The translations under genes were made by a program, and so were the position numbers. A stretch of 64,000 nt of DNA from Flavobacterium sp. UBA7663 (GTDB taxonomy: Bacteria > Bacteroidota > Bacteroidia > Flavobacteriales > Flavobacteriaceae), in contig NZ_DLHR01000012.1 of assembly GCF_002483315.1 (NCBI RefSeq), positions 96,275-160,274 on the forward strand, written 5' to 3'. The notes beneath the pieces are model-generated. The model saw only the letters and a program-made list of their open reading frames with translations, searched no databases and was not told where the DNA came from. Positions within the stretch are counted from its first letter, which is position 1, and each line of letters begins with the position of its first letter. Positions 16,553 through 24,679 of the stretch are shown here, piece by piece.

Positions 16553-17407
16553 TTACTTGAATTGAGAAAGTGTGATGATGATTATTGAAATAATTGCCAA
16601 AACGATTCCGAAGTAGTTCCATTTGGTCATTTTTTCTTTAAACAGAACTATTCCAGCTAAGCTTCCTAAAATAATTACTCCCATGTTCATTCCTGCAAAA
16701 ACGGTCGAGGGATTTTCAGCTAAAGCTTTATGAGCTTTTAGATAGAAGAGAATGTTTCCAAAATTTAAAATTCCTAAAGCCAATCCCCAAAGAATATTTT
16801 TTGATTCTAATTTTTCTTTTTGAACAAGAATTTTTCCAATTAAAAATAAAATTGAAATTATAAAAGCACCACAAAAAATGATAAATAAGGAAGTTGTGAA
16901 ACTAAAATCTTTAAAAATTGCGACTTTTTTAAATAAGATATCTATTATTCCAAATCCCATTAAAACCAATAAAGGATAAATCCAACTATCCGATTTATTT
17001 TCAGATTTTTTATTCAAAGTAAAAAATATGGCTGAAAACCCTACGATAAAACCAATTATTTTTAGTTGACTAAAGGTTTCATTGAATAAAAAGTAAGAAG
17101 CTGTTAATGGAATAAATAAAGATAATCGTTGGGCAATATCGGTTTTTACAATTCCTACTTCTTTAATTGATTTCGCCTGAATTAAAAATACAATAGGTAA
17201 TAAAAATGCTAAACTTATGAAAAGTGTATAAGGAACCGATTTTTGTTCAATAACTAAATTAGGTTGGTACGTAAAATAGGTGAGTAGTAACGCTGAAAAA
17301 TAATTAAAAGTGATTATTTGAAATACATTTAGCTGAAATCGTTTGGCTATTTTTAAAAATATCCCAACGGTAACACTACAAATTACACTTAAAATGACAA
17401 ACCACAT
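16553..17407 (-). CDS. EamA/DMT-family transporter
   Basis: 284 residues with about ten hydrophobic helices in two halves, the layout of drug/metabolite transporters. Features include the N-terminal WFVILSVICSVTVGIFLKIA, a mid-protein basic loop NKKSENKSD separating the halves, and a second-half GMNMGVIILGSLAGIVLFKEKMT segment typical of the EamA fold. It ends just before the operator-like site of the neighbouring synthetase and is transcribed separately. The substrate cannot be deduced. Confidence 0.85.
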   Translation of the reverse strand: MWFVILSVICSVTVGIFLKIAKRFQLNVFQIITFNYFSALLLTYFTYQPNLVIEQKSVPYTLFISLAFLLPIVFLIQAKSIKEVGIVKTDIAQRLSLFIPLTASYFLFNETFSQLKIIGFIVGFSAIFFTLNKKSENKSDSWIYPLLVLMGFGIIDILFKKVAIFKDFSFTTSLFIIFCGAFIISILFLIGKILVQKEKLESKNILWGLALGILNFGNILFYLKAHKALAENPSTVFAGMNMGVIILGSLAGIVLFKEKMTKWNYFGIVLAIISIIIITLSQFK

Positions 17408-17533
17408 GATGCTTTATTTTTTGCAATATTAGTAAAATTCCGAAGAATAATGAGGAATATATACACTAAACCAATGCTGTTTTTCAGAATAAAATGTGAT
17501 TTATGTAAATAATATCTCTGATTTTGTAACGAA

Positions 17534-17558
17534 TTTGATAAATAAATAACCACCTTTG
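17534..17558 (+). promoter_or_regulatory. Unusual bipartite promoter-like motif upstream of the cupin gene
   Basis: TTTG (17534-17537), 13 bases, then CACCTTTG (17551-17558), 12 bases before the likely ATG at 17571. The same pair with the same 13-base spacing occurs upstream of the CsbD-like gene. The spacing differs from the 19 bases of housekeeping promoters in this window. Confidence 0.5.
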
Positions 17559-17570
17559 ATTGAAGTTGAA

Positions 17571-17963
17571 ATGCAAAGTAATAAAGTTATAAACAACTCA
17601 ACCAAAAAAATGAAAAAAACAAACGAGGTAGTTGAAGTAGAAAAGGGAAAAATTCACATTGTTGTGGAACTAATTGAATACATCCCAAATGCAGTGGTTA
17701 GTAAAACAATCATAAAAAAAGTGACAGGAAATGTTACTGCTTCTTCCTTTGATGCTGGAGAAGAATTAGACGAAAAAAAATCACCATTTGATACGTATAT
17801 TCAAATTATTGATGGCGTGGCAGAACTTACTATTGATAAGAAAAAATTCAAGTTAAAATTAGGAGATGGTATGGTTATTCCTGCTCATTCCACACATCAT
17901 TTTAATGCTAATGAGCAATTTAAAATGATTTCAACTGTAATTAAAAGTGGTTATGAAGATTAA
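17571..17963 (+). CDS. Cupin-domain protein
   Basis: About 130 residues forming a single cupin barrel: VTASSFDAGEELDEKKSPFDTYIQIIDGVAEL followed by LKLGDGMVIPAHSTHHFNANEQFKMISTVIK. The two cupin motifs are recognisable but the first lacks the usual paired histidines, so metal binding is uncertain. The open frame reaches a TTG at 17556, but that lies within the promoter-like motif; ATG 17571 is chosen, and 17610 is a further possibility. It is a likely small-molecule-binding or stress protein in front of an AraC-like regulator and a CsbD-like gene. Confidence 0.8.
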   Translation: MQSNKVINNSTKKMKKTNEVVEVEKGKIHIVVELIEYIPNAVVSKTIIKKVTGNVTASSFDAGEELDEKKSPFDTYIQIIDGVAELTIDKKKFKLKLGDGMVIPAHSTHHFNANEQFKMISTVIKSGYED

Positions 17964-17970
17964 ATAAATA

Positions 17971-17990
17971 GAGCAAAAATTAATTTGCTC
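17971..17990 (+). terminator. Weak hairpin after the cupin gene
   Basis: GAGCAAA/TTTGCTC stem (17971-17977, 17984-17990) with a 6-base loop, 7 bases after the cupin stop. It has almost no T-run, so readthrough into the AraC-like gene is likely. Confidence 0.4.
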
Positions 17991-18006
17991 TTAAACCCAA
18001 AACAGT

Positions 18007-18567
18007 ATGATACTCTATATTAAATATATGGTTAGTCTTCGTTGTAAAATGATGGTTAAAGAAGAACTAAAAAAATTAGGGTTGCATTTTGTTATTGTGG
18101 ACTTAGGAGTCGTTGAAATTTTAGAAGACATAACTCCATCACAATTTGAATTATTAAAAAAAAATTTAGCCATGTCGGGTCTTGAATTGCTTGATGATAA
18201 AAAAGCAATTCTTATAGAAAAAATAAAAAATGTAATTGTAGAAATGGTTCATTACACAGATGAACTTCCAAAAATGAATTATTCAGATTACATTAGTGAA
18301 AAACTAAATCACGATTATACTTATTTATCTAACATCTTTTCAGAAGTAAAAGGAATAACAATTCAACAATACATTATCAATCATAAAATTGAGCGTGTTA
18401 AAGAGTTGCTTTTATATGATGAAATTAATCTTACCGAAATCTCTTATTTACTAAACTACAGTAGTGTTGCTCATTTGTCCAATCAATTTAAAAAAGTAAC
18501 CGGTTTATCTCCTTCTTTTTTTAAACAATTAAAGCAAAAAAGAAATCAAAATTTAGAAAACGTTTAA
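18007..18567 (+). CDS. AraC-family regulator with HMA-like N-terminus
   Basis: 186 residues. The C-terminal half is an AraC-type double HTH (SDYISEKLNHDYTYLSNIFSE and INLTEISYLLNYSSVAHLSNQFKKVTGLSPSFFKQ). The N-terminal half (MILYIKYMVSLRCKMMVKEELKKLGL, then VVDLGVVEI) has the beta-alpha-beta rhythm of a heavy-metal-associated domain. Related Bacteroidota regulators, as I recall them, carry a CxxC there; here the first position is Ser, leaving one Cys. It follows the cupin gene by 43 bases and precedes CsbD-like and glycan genes, so it may control this stress cluster. Confidence 0.85.
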   Translation: MILYIKYMVSLRCKMMVKEELKKLGLHFVIVDLGVVEILEDITPSQFELLKKNLAMSGLELLDDKKAILIEKIKNVIVEMVHYTDELPKMNYSDYISEKLNHDYTYLSNIFSEVKGITIQQYIINHKIERVKELLLYDEINLTEISYLLNYSSVAHLSNQFKKVTGLSPSFFKQLKQKRNQNLENV

Positions 18568-18626
18568 ACTTAAATCTTTGTTAATGTGTGATTTATATAA
18601 TATTAATAGATAATTTTATAACACTT

Positions 18627-18651
18627 TTTGGTTTTTAAATTGTCACCTTTG
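18627..18651 (+). promoter_or_regulatory. Second copy of the TTTG-N13-CACCTTTG motif
   Basis: TTTG at 18627-18630, 13 bases, CACCTTTG at 18644-18651, 34 bases before the CsbD-like start. It is identical in both elements and spacing to the motif before the cupin gene. Confidence 0.5.
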
Positions 18652-18685
18652 TTTAATAAGATTATAACATTTAAAAACACTTAAA

Positions 18686-18907
18686 ATGGAATCAAAAGCA
18701 AACAAAGGAACAGAAGTTTTTAAAATTTCTGGAGATTGGAAAAGACAAGCTGATAATTTAAAAGATAAATTTCCGCAATTAACAGATTCTGATTTAAAAT
18801 TCGAAAGTGGTAGAGAAGATGATTTACTTGAAAGGGTAGAAGCACGTTTGCACAAAAAAAGAGAGGAAGTGATTAATATTATCAAAAAAGGGCAACCTAC
18901 AGCATAA
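18686..18907 (+). CDS. CsbD-like general stress protein
   Basis: 73 residues, hydrophilic and helical: ISGDWKRQADNLKDKFPQLTDSDLKFESGREDDLLERVEARLHKKREEVINIIKKG. This follows the CsbD pattern (W-x-x-x-x-x-x-L-K-x-x-F-x-x-L-T-x-x-D-L) of abundant small stress proteins of unknown mechanism. It is a single-gene unit with a promoter-like motif in front and a terminator behind. Expression in stress or stationary phase is expected from the family. Confidence 0.85.
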   Translation: MESKANKGTEVFKISGDWKRQADNLKDKFPQLTDSDLKFESGREDDLLERVEARLHKKREEVINIIKKGQPTA

Positions 18908-18979
18908 TAATTGACTTTTTTTTGTGGGCAACTTAGTAACTGAAAAATGCTAAGAATACACATAATAGCCAATAAAAGG

Positions 18980-19010
18980 CGTAGGTGAACCATCATCTAC
19001 GTTTTTTTTT
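18980..19010 (+). terminator. Rho-independent terminator after the CsbD-like gene
   Basis: Stem CGTAGGTGA/TCATCTACG (18980-18988, 18993-19001; one G-U) with an ACCA loop, then a run of nine T. Confidence 0.85.
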
Positions 19011-19029
19011 CATCTAACTACAAATCAGA

Positions 19030-20064
19030 ATGATACAAATCAAAAAAGAAGGCATACTTCTTAAAAAAACTAAGCTCTCGTTTGAAAATGATAGTGTTTT
19101 AAATCCTGCCATTATGCAAGAAGGAAACATTGTGCATATGTTGTATCGAGCGGTTAGAAGCGGTAATTATTCAACTATTGGATATAGTAAATTTGAAGGA
19201 CCACTAAAATTGGTACAGCGTAATAATACGCCATTAATAATTCCTTTTTTGGATGAAGAATCAAAAGGTGTTGAAGATGCAAGAATTGTAAAAATCGATG
19301 GTGTTTATTACATAACCTATACGGCTTATAACGGAATTAACGCATTAGGCGCTTTAGTAACTTCAACTGATTTGTTAACTTTTGAAAGACACGGAATTAT
19401 TGTTCCAAAATTCACTTTTGATGAATTTAAACGCTTAGCCGAATGTAATAATTTGGTAAACGTAAAATATTTTCGTCATGATCGTCATTTTAAGCCTAGC
19501 GAAGAAGTATTTCTTTGGGATAAAGATGTGATGTTTTTTCCAAGAAAAATAAACGGAAAATTAGCTTTTTTACATCGAATACGCCCAGGAATTCAATTGG
19601 TTTTAATCAATAGTTTAGAAGAGTTAACTAAAGAATTTTGGAACGAATATTTTCTTCATTTTAACGAACATATTATTTTGGATCCAGTTGGTACTAACCA
19701 CGAATCAGGTTTTATAGGTGGTGGTTGTCCTCCAATAGAAACCGAATTAGGTTGGCTCCTTATTTATCATGGTGTTTTTGATACTTCCGAGGGATATATT
19801 TATTCTGCCGCTGCTGCTTTATTAGACATCGATAATCCTACAAAAGTAATTGCAAGATTAGTTGATCCTTTATTTGTTCCAGAACTCGATTATGAAAAAA
19901 ACGGTGTGGTTTCCAATGTGGTTTTTCCAACAGGAACTGCATTATTTGAAGATACGCTTTATATCTATTATGGTGCCGCTGACAAATGTATTGCTTGCGC
20001 ATCTATGAGTTTAAAAGCATTATTAAAAGAACTTTTACAAAATCCAACACAACATGAGAGCTAA
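19030..20064 (+). CDS. GH130-family glycoside phosphorylase/hydrolase
   Basis: 344 residues with the five-bladed propeller signatures of glycoside hydrolase family 130: GVEDARIVKIDGVYYITYTAY near the first blades, FFPRKINGKLAFLHRIRPG, and GGGCPPIETELGWLLIYHGV. Known members phosphorolyse or hydrolyse beta-mannosides. It has no signal peptide, so it acts in the cytosol. It overlaps the start of the glycosyltransferase gene by 11 bases, so the two are translationally coupled and probably make and turn over the same mannose-containing glycan. The exact substrate is unknown. Confidence 0.88.
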   Translation: MIQIKKEGILLKKTKLSFENDSVLNPAIMQEGNIVHMLYRAVRSGNYSTIGYSKFEGPLKLVQRNNTPLIIPFLDEESKGVEDARIVKIDGVYYITYTAYNGINALGALVTSTDLLTFERHGIIVPKFTFDEFKRLAECNNLVNVKYFRHDRHFKPSEEVFLWDKDVMFFPRKINGKLAFLHRIRPGIQLVLINSLEELTKEFWNEYFLHFNEHIILDPVGTNHESGFIGGGCPPIETELGWLLIYHGVFDTSEGYIYSAAAALLDIDNPTKVIARLVDPLFVPELDYEKNGVVSNVVFPTGTALFEDTLYIYYGAADKCIACASMSLKALLKELLQNPTQHES

Positions 20065-22438
20065 TTTTTTTCCAATTTTTAATAATTCATTACTCGTTTA
20101 TAATGAAGCCAAAAATAATTTGAATGAAAGTCATTTAATGAAATACATTACGAATTCTAAATACGAACTAATTCCAGTTGTAGAAAAGCAACTTCCCGAA
20201 ATCGTTTTTATAACGTCTTACCCACCAAGAGAGTGTGGTATTGCAACCTATACGCAAGATTTAAAAAATGCTATTCAAGAAAAATTTGGTAATACCTTTT
20301 CATTAAAAGTTTGCGCTTTGGAAACTACGGGTGAAAATTACAATTATTCAGAAGACGTTAAATACAAATTAAATTCGGATGCTGAAGTAAATTTTTCAGA
20401 TTTAGCAATAAAAATCAATGCGGATAAAAATATTGCAATGGTATTTTTGCAACACGAATTTGGTCTTTTTGGAGGAGTTTATGGAGATTTTTTGTTAAAA
20501 TTCATGAAGCATTTAAAACGACCTGTAACTACAACATTTCATTCGGTTTTACCAAATCCAGATAAAAAAATAAAAGAAGTAGTTCGTAAAATTGCCGATT
20601 ATTCAGATTTTTTAGTTGTGATGACTGATATTTCGAAAACTATTCTGATGACAAATTACGGTATTGCCGAACGAAAAATTTCAGTAATTTCTCATGGAAC
20701 TCATTTGGTAGCTTCGTTTGATAATTTGCAACATAAAACAAAAAATCAGTTTAGCGATAGAGTAGTGCTAACTACTTTTGGTTTATTGAATGAAGGAAAA
20801 AGTATCGAAACAGCATTAGATGCATTGCCTAAAATTATCGAAAAGTTTCCGAATGTAATTTATTTAATCATCGGAAAAACACATCCAGAAGTTTTAAAAC
20901 GTGAAGGTGAAAAATATCGCAATTTTCTTTACGAAAAAGTGCAAAACTTACATTTAGAAAACAACGTTAGGTTTATAAATAAGTATTTGTCTTTAGATGA
21001 ATTAATGGATTATTTGCAACGAACAAAAATTTATTTATTCACTTCAAAAGACCCAAATCAAGCGGTTAGTGGAACATTGGCATATGCAATGGCTTGCGGT
21101 TGTCCAGTTATAGCAACACCAATTCCGCATGCTAAAGAATTTTTACAAGGAGCCGGATTCAATTATGATTTTCAAGATGCCAATCAACTTGCTGAAAAAA
21201 CCATTGAATTGCTTTATAATCCAAAATTATTGAGAGAAATGCGCTTGAATGCGTTGCATAAAATTAGCCCAACATCTTGGCAAAATTCTGCCATTGCACA
21301 TATTGAATTAGTAAAAAACAATAGTAAAAAACATAAAATTGTGTTGCAGTATGAAATGCCGAAAATTTCATTAAACCATATCAAGAGAATGACGACTATA
21401 AATGGATTAATTCAGTTTTCGGCTATTTCAAAACCAAATATTGAATCGGGTTATACTTTAGATGACAATGCAAGAGCATTAATTGCGGTGACCAAACATT
21501 ATCAATTAACTAATGCTGAAGAGGATTTAGAATTAATAAAAATTTATTTGAAGTTCATTTTGTTTTGTCAACAAGAAGATGGTAGCTTTTTAAATTATGT
21601 AGATAAAGAAGGTAATTTTACCGCTAATAATGGTAATGAAAATTTAGAAGATGCTAACGGCAGAGCTATTTGGGCATTGGGAGAATTCACTTCGTTTTAT
21701 GATATTTTAGATAAAAACATGATTAGAAAAGCAAAATTTGCTATTGAAAAATCATTGAAAAATATTTTAAAATTCCATTCTCCAAGAGCAATTTCATTTG
21801 CAATTAAAGGATTGTATTTTTATAATTTGGATAAGGAAAGTCCAAGAGTAAATCACTTAATTACTTCGTTAGCCGATAATTTAGTTTCAAAATATAGAGG
21901 TGTTTCAGATAAAAAATGGAAATGGTTTGAAGATTATCTTACCTATGCTAATAGTATTCTGCCTGAAGCGATGTTATTTGCAGGTTTAAGCACTGGAAGT
22001 GAATTGTATAAAAACATTGCAAAAACTTCATTCGACTTTTTACTTTCTCTTACTTTCAAAGACGACCAAATCAAAGTAATTTCAAATCAAGGTTGGTATC
22101 ATAAAGGAAAAACGTTCAATCAATTTGGAGAACAACCCATCGATGTAGCCTATACTATTTTAGCGCTGCAAACTTTTTATCAAGTGTATGAAGATGCATC
22201 TTATAAAGACAAAATGAAAATTGCTTTTGATTGGTTTTTAGGAAAAAATCATTTGCATCAAATTATTTATAATCCAAAAACAGGTGGTTGTTATGATGGT
22301 TTAGAGCAATATCATGTCAATTTAAATCAAGGTGCAGAATCTACCATTAGTTATTTACTTTCAAGATTAGCCATGGAAAAAGTTACTAATTCAATTAAGG
22401 AGATGAAGTTTTATGAAGAAGTTTTTCAAAATGAGTGA
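20054..22438 (+). CDS. GT4 glycosyltransferase with C-terminal helical domain
   Basis: 794 residues. The N-terminal part (about 45-420) is a GT-B, family 4-type transferase: ITSYPPRECGIATYTQDL, then LTTFGLLNEGKSIETALDALPKI and the nucleotide-sugar region LFTSKDPNQAVSGTLAYAMACGCPVIATP. The C-terminal part (about 430-790) is repetitive alpha-helical with DNARALIAVTKHYQLTN, EDANGRAIWALGEF and GGCYDGLEQYHVNLNQGAESTISYLLS, resembling an alpha/alpha-barrel. It overlaps the GH130 gene upstream. The first 28 residues may be non-native; ATG at about 20138 is an alternative start. A function in stress-linked glycan synthesis is inferred. Confidence 0.85.
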   Translation: MRANFFPIFNNSLLVYNEAKNNLNESHLMKYITNSKYELIPVVEKQLPEIVFITSYPPRECGIATYTQDLKNAIQEKFGNTFSLKVCALETTGENYNYSEDVKYKLNSDAEVNFSDLAIKINADKNIAMVFLQHEFGLFGGVYGDFLLKFMKHLKRPVTTTFHSVLPNPDKKIKEVVRKIADYSDFLVVMTDISKTILMTNYGIAERKISVISHGTHLVASFDNLQHKTKNQFSDRVVLTTFGLLNEGKSIETALDALPKIIEKFPNVIYLIIGKTHPEVLKREGEKYRNFLYEKVQNLHLENNVRFINKYLSLDELMDYLQRTKIYLFTSKDPNQAVSGTLAYAMACGCPVIATPIPHAKEFLQGAGFNYDFQDANQLAEKTIELLYNPKLLREMRLNALHKISPTSWQNSAIAHIELVKNNSKKHKIVLQYEMPKISLNHIKRMTTINGLIQFSAISKPNIESGYTLDDNARALIAVTKHYQLTNAEEDLELIKIYLKFILFCQQEDGSFLNYVDKEGNFTANNGNENLEDANGRAIWALGEFTSFYDILDKNMIRKAKFAIEKSLKNILKFHSPRAISFAIKGLYFYNLDKESPRVNHLITSLADNLVSKYRGVSDKKWKWFEDYLTYANSILPEAMLFAGLSTGSELYKNIAKTSFDFLLSLTFKDDQIKVISNQGWYHKGKTFNQFGEQPIDVAYTILALQTFYQVYEDASYKDKMKIAFDWFLGKNHLHQIIYNPKTGGCYDGLEQYHVNLNQGAESTISYLLSRLAMEKVTNSIKEMKFYEEVFQNE

Positions 22439-22569
22439 ATCATGTAACTTATAAATATAATATGTAACACATCATGCTTTATTGTATTGCATCTTTGTTG
22501 TATAGAAGGTGAAGAAATAAATCTTTACTAAAACTAGTAATAATACGCATATAACTTAAATTAAAAAAA

Positions 22570-23211
22570 ATGAAAAAAGCAATCATATTGATCGCATTAG
22601 TTACGCTTTCGGTTACCAATTCTATGGCTCAAGAGTCAACAACTACAGATAATCGAGATAAATTGTTTTTTGGAGTAAAAGCAGGAGTAAACTATTCCAA
22701 TGTGTATGATTCTGAAGGCGAAGATTTTGTTGCAGATGGAAAACTTGGTTTAGCTGGTGGTGTTTTTGTATCCATTCCGTTAGGAAAATTTATTGGAGTT
22801 CAACCCGAAATTTTATTTTCTCAAAAAGGATTTAAATCATCAGGAACGTTTTTAGGAACTGATTATGAAACTACCAGAACAACAGATTACATTGATATTC
22901 CTTTGTTCTTAGCCATTAAACCAGTTGAATACGTTACGCTTTTATTCGGACCACAATATTCGTATTTGTTAAAACAAAAAGATGAATTTACAGGTGGTTC
23001 ATTGAGTTCTACACAAGAAGAAGAATTTGAAAACGATGATATTCGTAAAAATACTTTTTCGCTTATTGGTGGTGTAGATTTTAATGTTAAAAATCTAGTA
23101 TTTGGAGTTAGAGGTGGTTGGGATTTAAAAAACAACAACGGTGACGGAACTTCAACAACACCGCGTTACAAAAACATGTGGTACCAAGCTACAGTAGGTT
23201 ACAGATTTTAA
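22570..23211 (+). CDS. Outer-membrane beta-barrel protein (PorT-like)
   Basis: 213 residues with a signal peptide (KKAIILIALVTLSVTNSMAQ) and alternating-strand sequence ending in an aromatic residue (YQATVGYRF), the signature of small outer-membrane beta-barrels. Segments such as FGVKAGVNYSNVYDSEGEDF and LGLAGGVFVSIPLGKFIGVQPEILFSQKGF match the Bacteroidota outer-membrane beta-barrel family. A CATCTTTG element (22490-22497) upstream resembles the promoter-like motif of the stress genes. It leads an apparent operon with the YtxH gene. Confidence 0.85.
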   Translation: MKKAIILIALVTLSVTNSMAQESTTTDNRDKLFFGVKAGVNYSNVYDSEGEDFVADGKLGLAGGVFVSIPLGKFIGVQPEILFSQKGFKSSGTFLGTDYETTRTTDYIDIPLFLAIKPVEYVTLLFGPQYSYLLKQKDEFTGGSLSSTQEEEFENDDIRKNTFSLIGGVDFNVKNLVFGVRGGWDLKNNNGDGTSTTPRYKNMWYQATVGYRF

Positions 23212-23230
23212 TTTTTAAAATATAATACAA

Positions 23231-23545
23231 ATGGAAAATTTAAATAATAAAGGAAAATTAGTTATTGGTAGTTTGCTTGTTGGAGCGCTTATTGGAGCAT
23301 CAGTTGGCGTATTGTTTGCACCTCATAAAGGAAAAAAAACAAGAAAAAATATTGCCAATAGTGTAAAAAACTCTGCTAGTAAGTTTAAACAAGAAGTGAG
23401 TGAAGATGGTCAGTATTTAAAAGATAAAGCAATGAGTTTTGAACATCTTTTAGAAGACAAAATTAGTAAAGCTGGAACTTCTTTTAAAGACAAAGCAAAT
23501 GAATTGCTTCATAGTGGTTCAGATCATCAAATGAATAAGAAATAA
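23231..23545 (+). CDS. YtxH-domain protein
   Basis: 104 residues: one hydrophobic glycine-rich segment (about 8-31, KLVIGSLLVGALIGASVGVLFAPHKG) followed by the basic GKKTRKNI and a long charged helix. This is the YtxH family of small, stress-associated membrane proteins. It lies 19 bases behind the beta-barrel gene, so it is co-transcribed. The function is unknown in general; expression in stress is typical of the family. Confidence 0.88.
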   Translation: MENLNNKGKLVIGSLLVGALIGASVGVLFAPHKGKKTRKNIANSVKNSASKFKQEVSEDGQYLKDKAMSFEHLLEDKISKAGTSFKDKANELLHSGSDHQMNKK

Positions 23546-23556
23546 TAATAATAAAG

Positions 23557-23680
23557 ACCATGGTTTCTTTTTTAAATCACCAATAAAAAGGTTTGCAGAA
23601 GCGAGCTTAACTAAAAAGGAGATAACATGTATGACTACTAAAATGAAAATTTTAACATAGATGAAAAAAGAAATCATGGT
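23557..23680 (+). repeat. Long-range inverted repeat with a 9-codon ORF inside
   Basis: Arms 23557-23573 and 23664-23680 (17 bases each) pair completely in RNA with a single G-U. Inside, an AAGGAGA sequence precedes a minimal ORF MTTKMKILT (23631-23660). The region lies between the YtxH and lipoprotein genes. It may be a structured RNA or an attenuator; no family is recognised. Confidence 0.4.
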
Positions 23681-23705
23681 TTTACAAAACTAACAAACAA
23701 ATAAA

Positions 23706-24161
23706 ATGAAAACATATATTATAAAAATGATTCTTACTACGAGTATAATCGGACTTTTTATGACGAGTTGCAACAATTCGCCAACAGCAAAAGAAGAAGA
23801 TGTAAAAGAGGCAACTCAAGATTTAATTGATGCGGAAGCCGATTTAAATAAAGCAGAATACGATTCGATTAGCGATTTCAATACTTTTAAAGAGAGTATT
23901 CAATTGAAATTAGTTGAAAATCAGAACGTAATCGATGATTTAAAACTAAAAATCACTTCGAAGGGAAAAGTAGAAAGAGATATTGATGAAGTTGAAATCA
24001 ATAAATTAGAAAAAAGAAATACCGAGTTAAAACTTAAAATTGAAAACTACGAGCAAGGTCCAGCACAAAAATGGGAATTGTTTAAAGTAGACTTTAATAA
24101 TGAAATGGATAATTTAGGGAAATCTATTTCTGAAATGGCAGACCGCAACAAGAAAAAATAA
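23706..24161 (+). CDS. Lipoprotein with coiled-coil region
   Basis: 151 residues with a lipoprotein signal peptide (IGLFMTSCNN, lipobox cysteine at about 22) and then an almost entirely charged, helical body with coiled-coil heptads (TQDLIDAEADLNKAEYDSI, EINKLEKRNTELKLKIENYE). It is probably anchored to a membrane. It is coupled to the next lipoprotein gene by a 1-base overlap (TAATG). No family function is recognised; the context is stress/envelope. Confidence 0.75.
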   Translation: MKTYIIKMILTTSIIGLFMTSCNNSPTAKEEDVKEATQDLIDAEADLNKAEYDSISDFNTFKESIQLKLVENQNVIDDLKLKITSKGKVERDIDEVEINKLEKRNTELKLKIENYEQGPAQKWELFKVDFNNEMDNLGKSISEMADRNKKK

Positions 24162-24592
24162 TGAGTATGAAAACAAATTATACAACAATTAAAATAGTAT
24201 TTTTTTTTGTATCCTCTTTTGCGTTATCTCAAATATTTTCATCTTGTTCAAAAAATATTGAATTTGAAAATTCAAATGTTGTTCCTGCCGCAAGAGGAGA
24301 TATATCAGTTAAAAAGGACAAAAATAACAATTACAACATCAAATTAGAAATTTCATATTTGGCAGAACCTGAACGTTTGCAACCACCAAAAAAGTATTAT
24401 GTGGTTTGGTTGTCATCTGAACAAAATCAAATCCCGTTAAATATTGGTCAAATTGTAGGAACTTCAAAACTTCATGTTAAGTTTGAAAGTGTTTCTTCGT
24501 CAAAACCAAAACGAATTTTTGTAACTGCAGAAGATGATGTTAGTACACAATATCCTAGTAATTTTGTGGTTTTAGAAACAGATAAGTTTTAG
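24161..24592 (+). CDS. Small lipoprotein (143 aa)
   Basis: 143 residues with an N-terminal hydrophobic segment and lipobox (SQIFSSCSKN), then a compact beta-rich domain (RGDISVKKDKNNNYNIKLEISYLAEPERLQPPKKYYVVWLSSEQNQIPLNIG) that resembles the anti-sigma-associated, immunoglobulin-like modules seen in Bacteroidota. It overlaps the coiled-coil lipoprotein gene by one base and is followed by a terminator, closing the cluster. No specific function. Confidence 0.75.
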   Translation: MSMKTNYTTIKIVFFFVSSFALSQIFSSCSKNIEFENSNVVPAARGDISVKKDKNNNYNIKLEISYLAEPERLQPPKKYYVVWLSSEQNQIPLNIGQIVGTSKLHVKFESVSSSKPKRIFVTAEDDVSTQYPSNFVVLETDKF

Positions 24593-24615
24593 TTTTTGGG
24601 GGTTAATTTTGGGAA

Positions 24616-24640
24616 AACTGTCTTCGGGCAGTTTTTTTTG
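24616..24640 (+). terminator. Terminator with UUCG loop
   Basis: Stem AACTGTC/GGCAGTT with a TTCG tetraloop (24616-24633) and a T-run. It ends the stress/lipoprotein cluster. Confidence 0.85.
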
Positions 24641-24642
24641 TA

Positions 24643-24670
24643 TAAAAAAAGCTCTCAGTGTATGAGAGCT
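24643..24670 (-). terminator. Terminator of purL
   Basis: AGCTCTCA/TGAGAGCT stem (24650-24657, 24663-24670), with the T-run on the minus strand (plus-strand A-run 24643-24649), 9 bases beyond the purL stop. Confidence 0.85.
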
Positions 24671-24679
24671 TTTCTTTTA

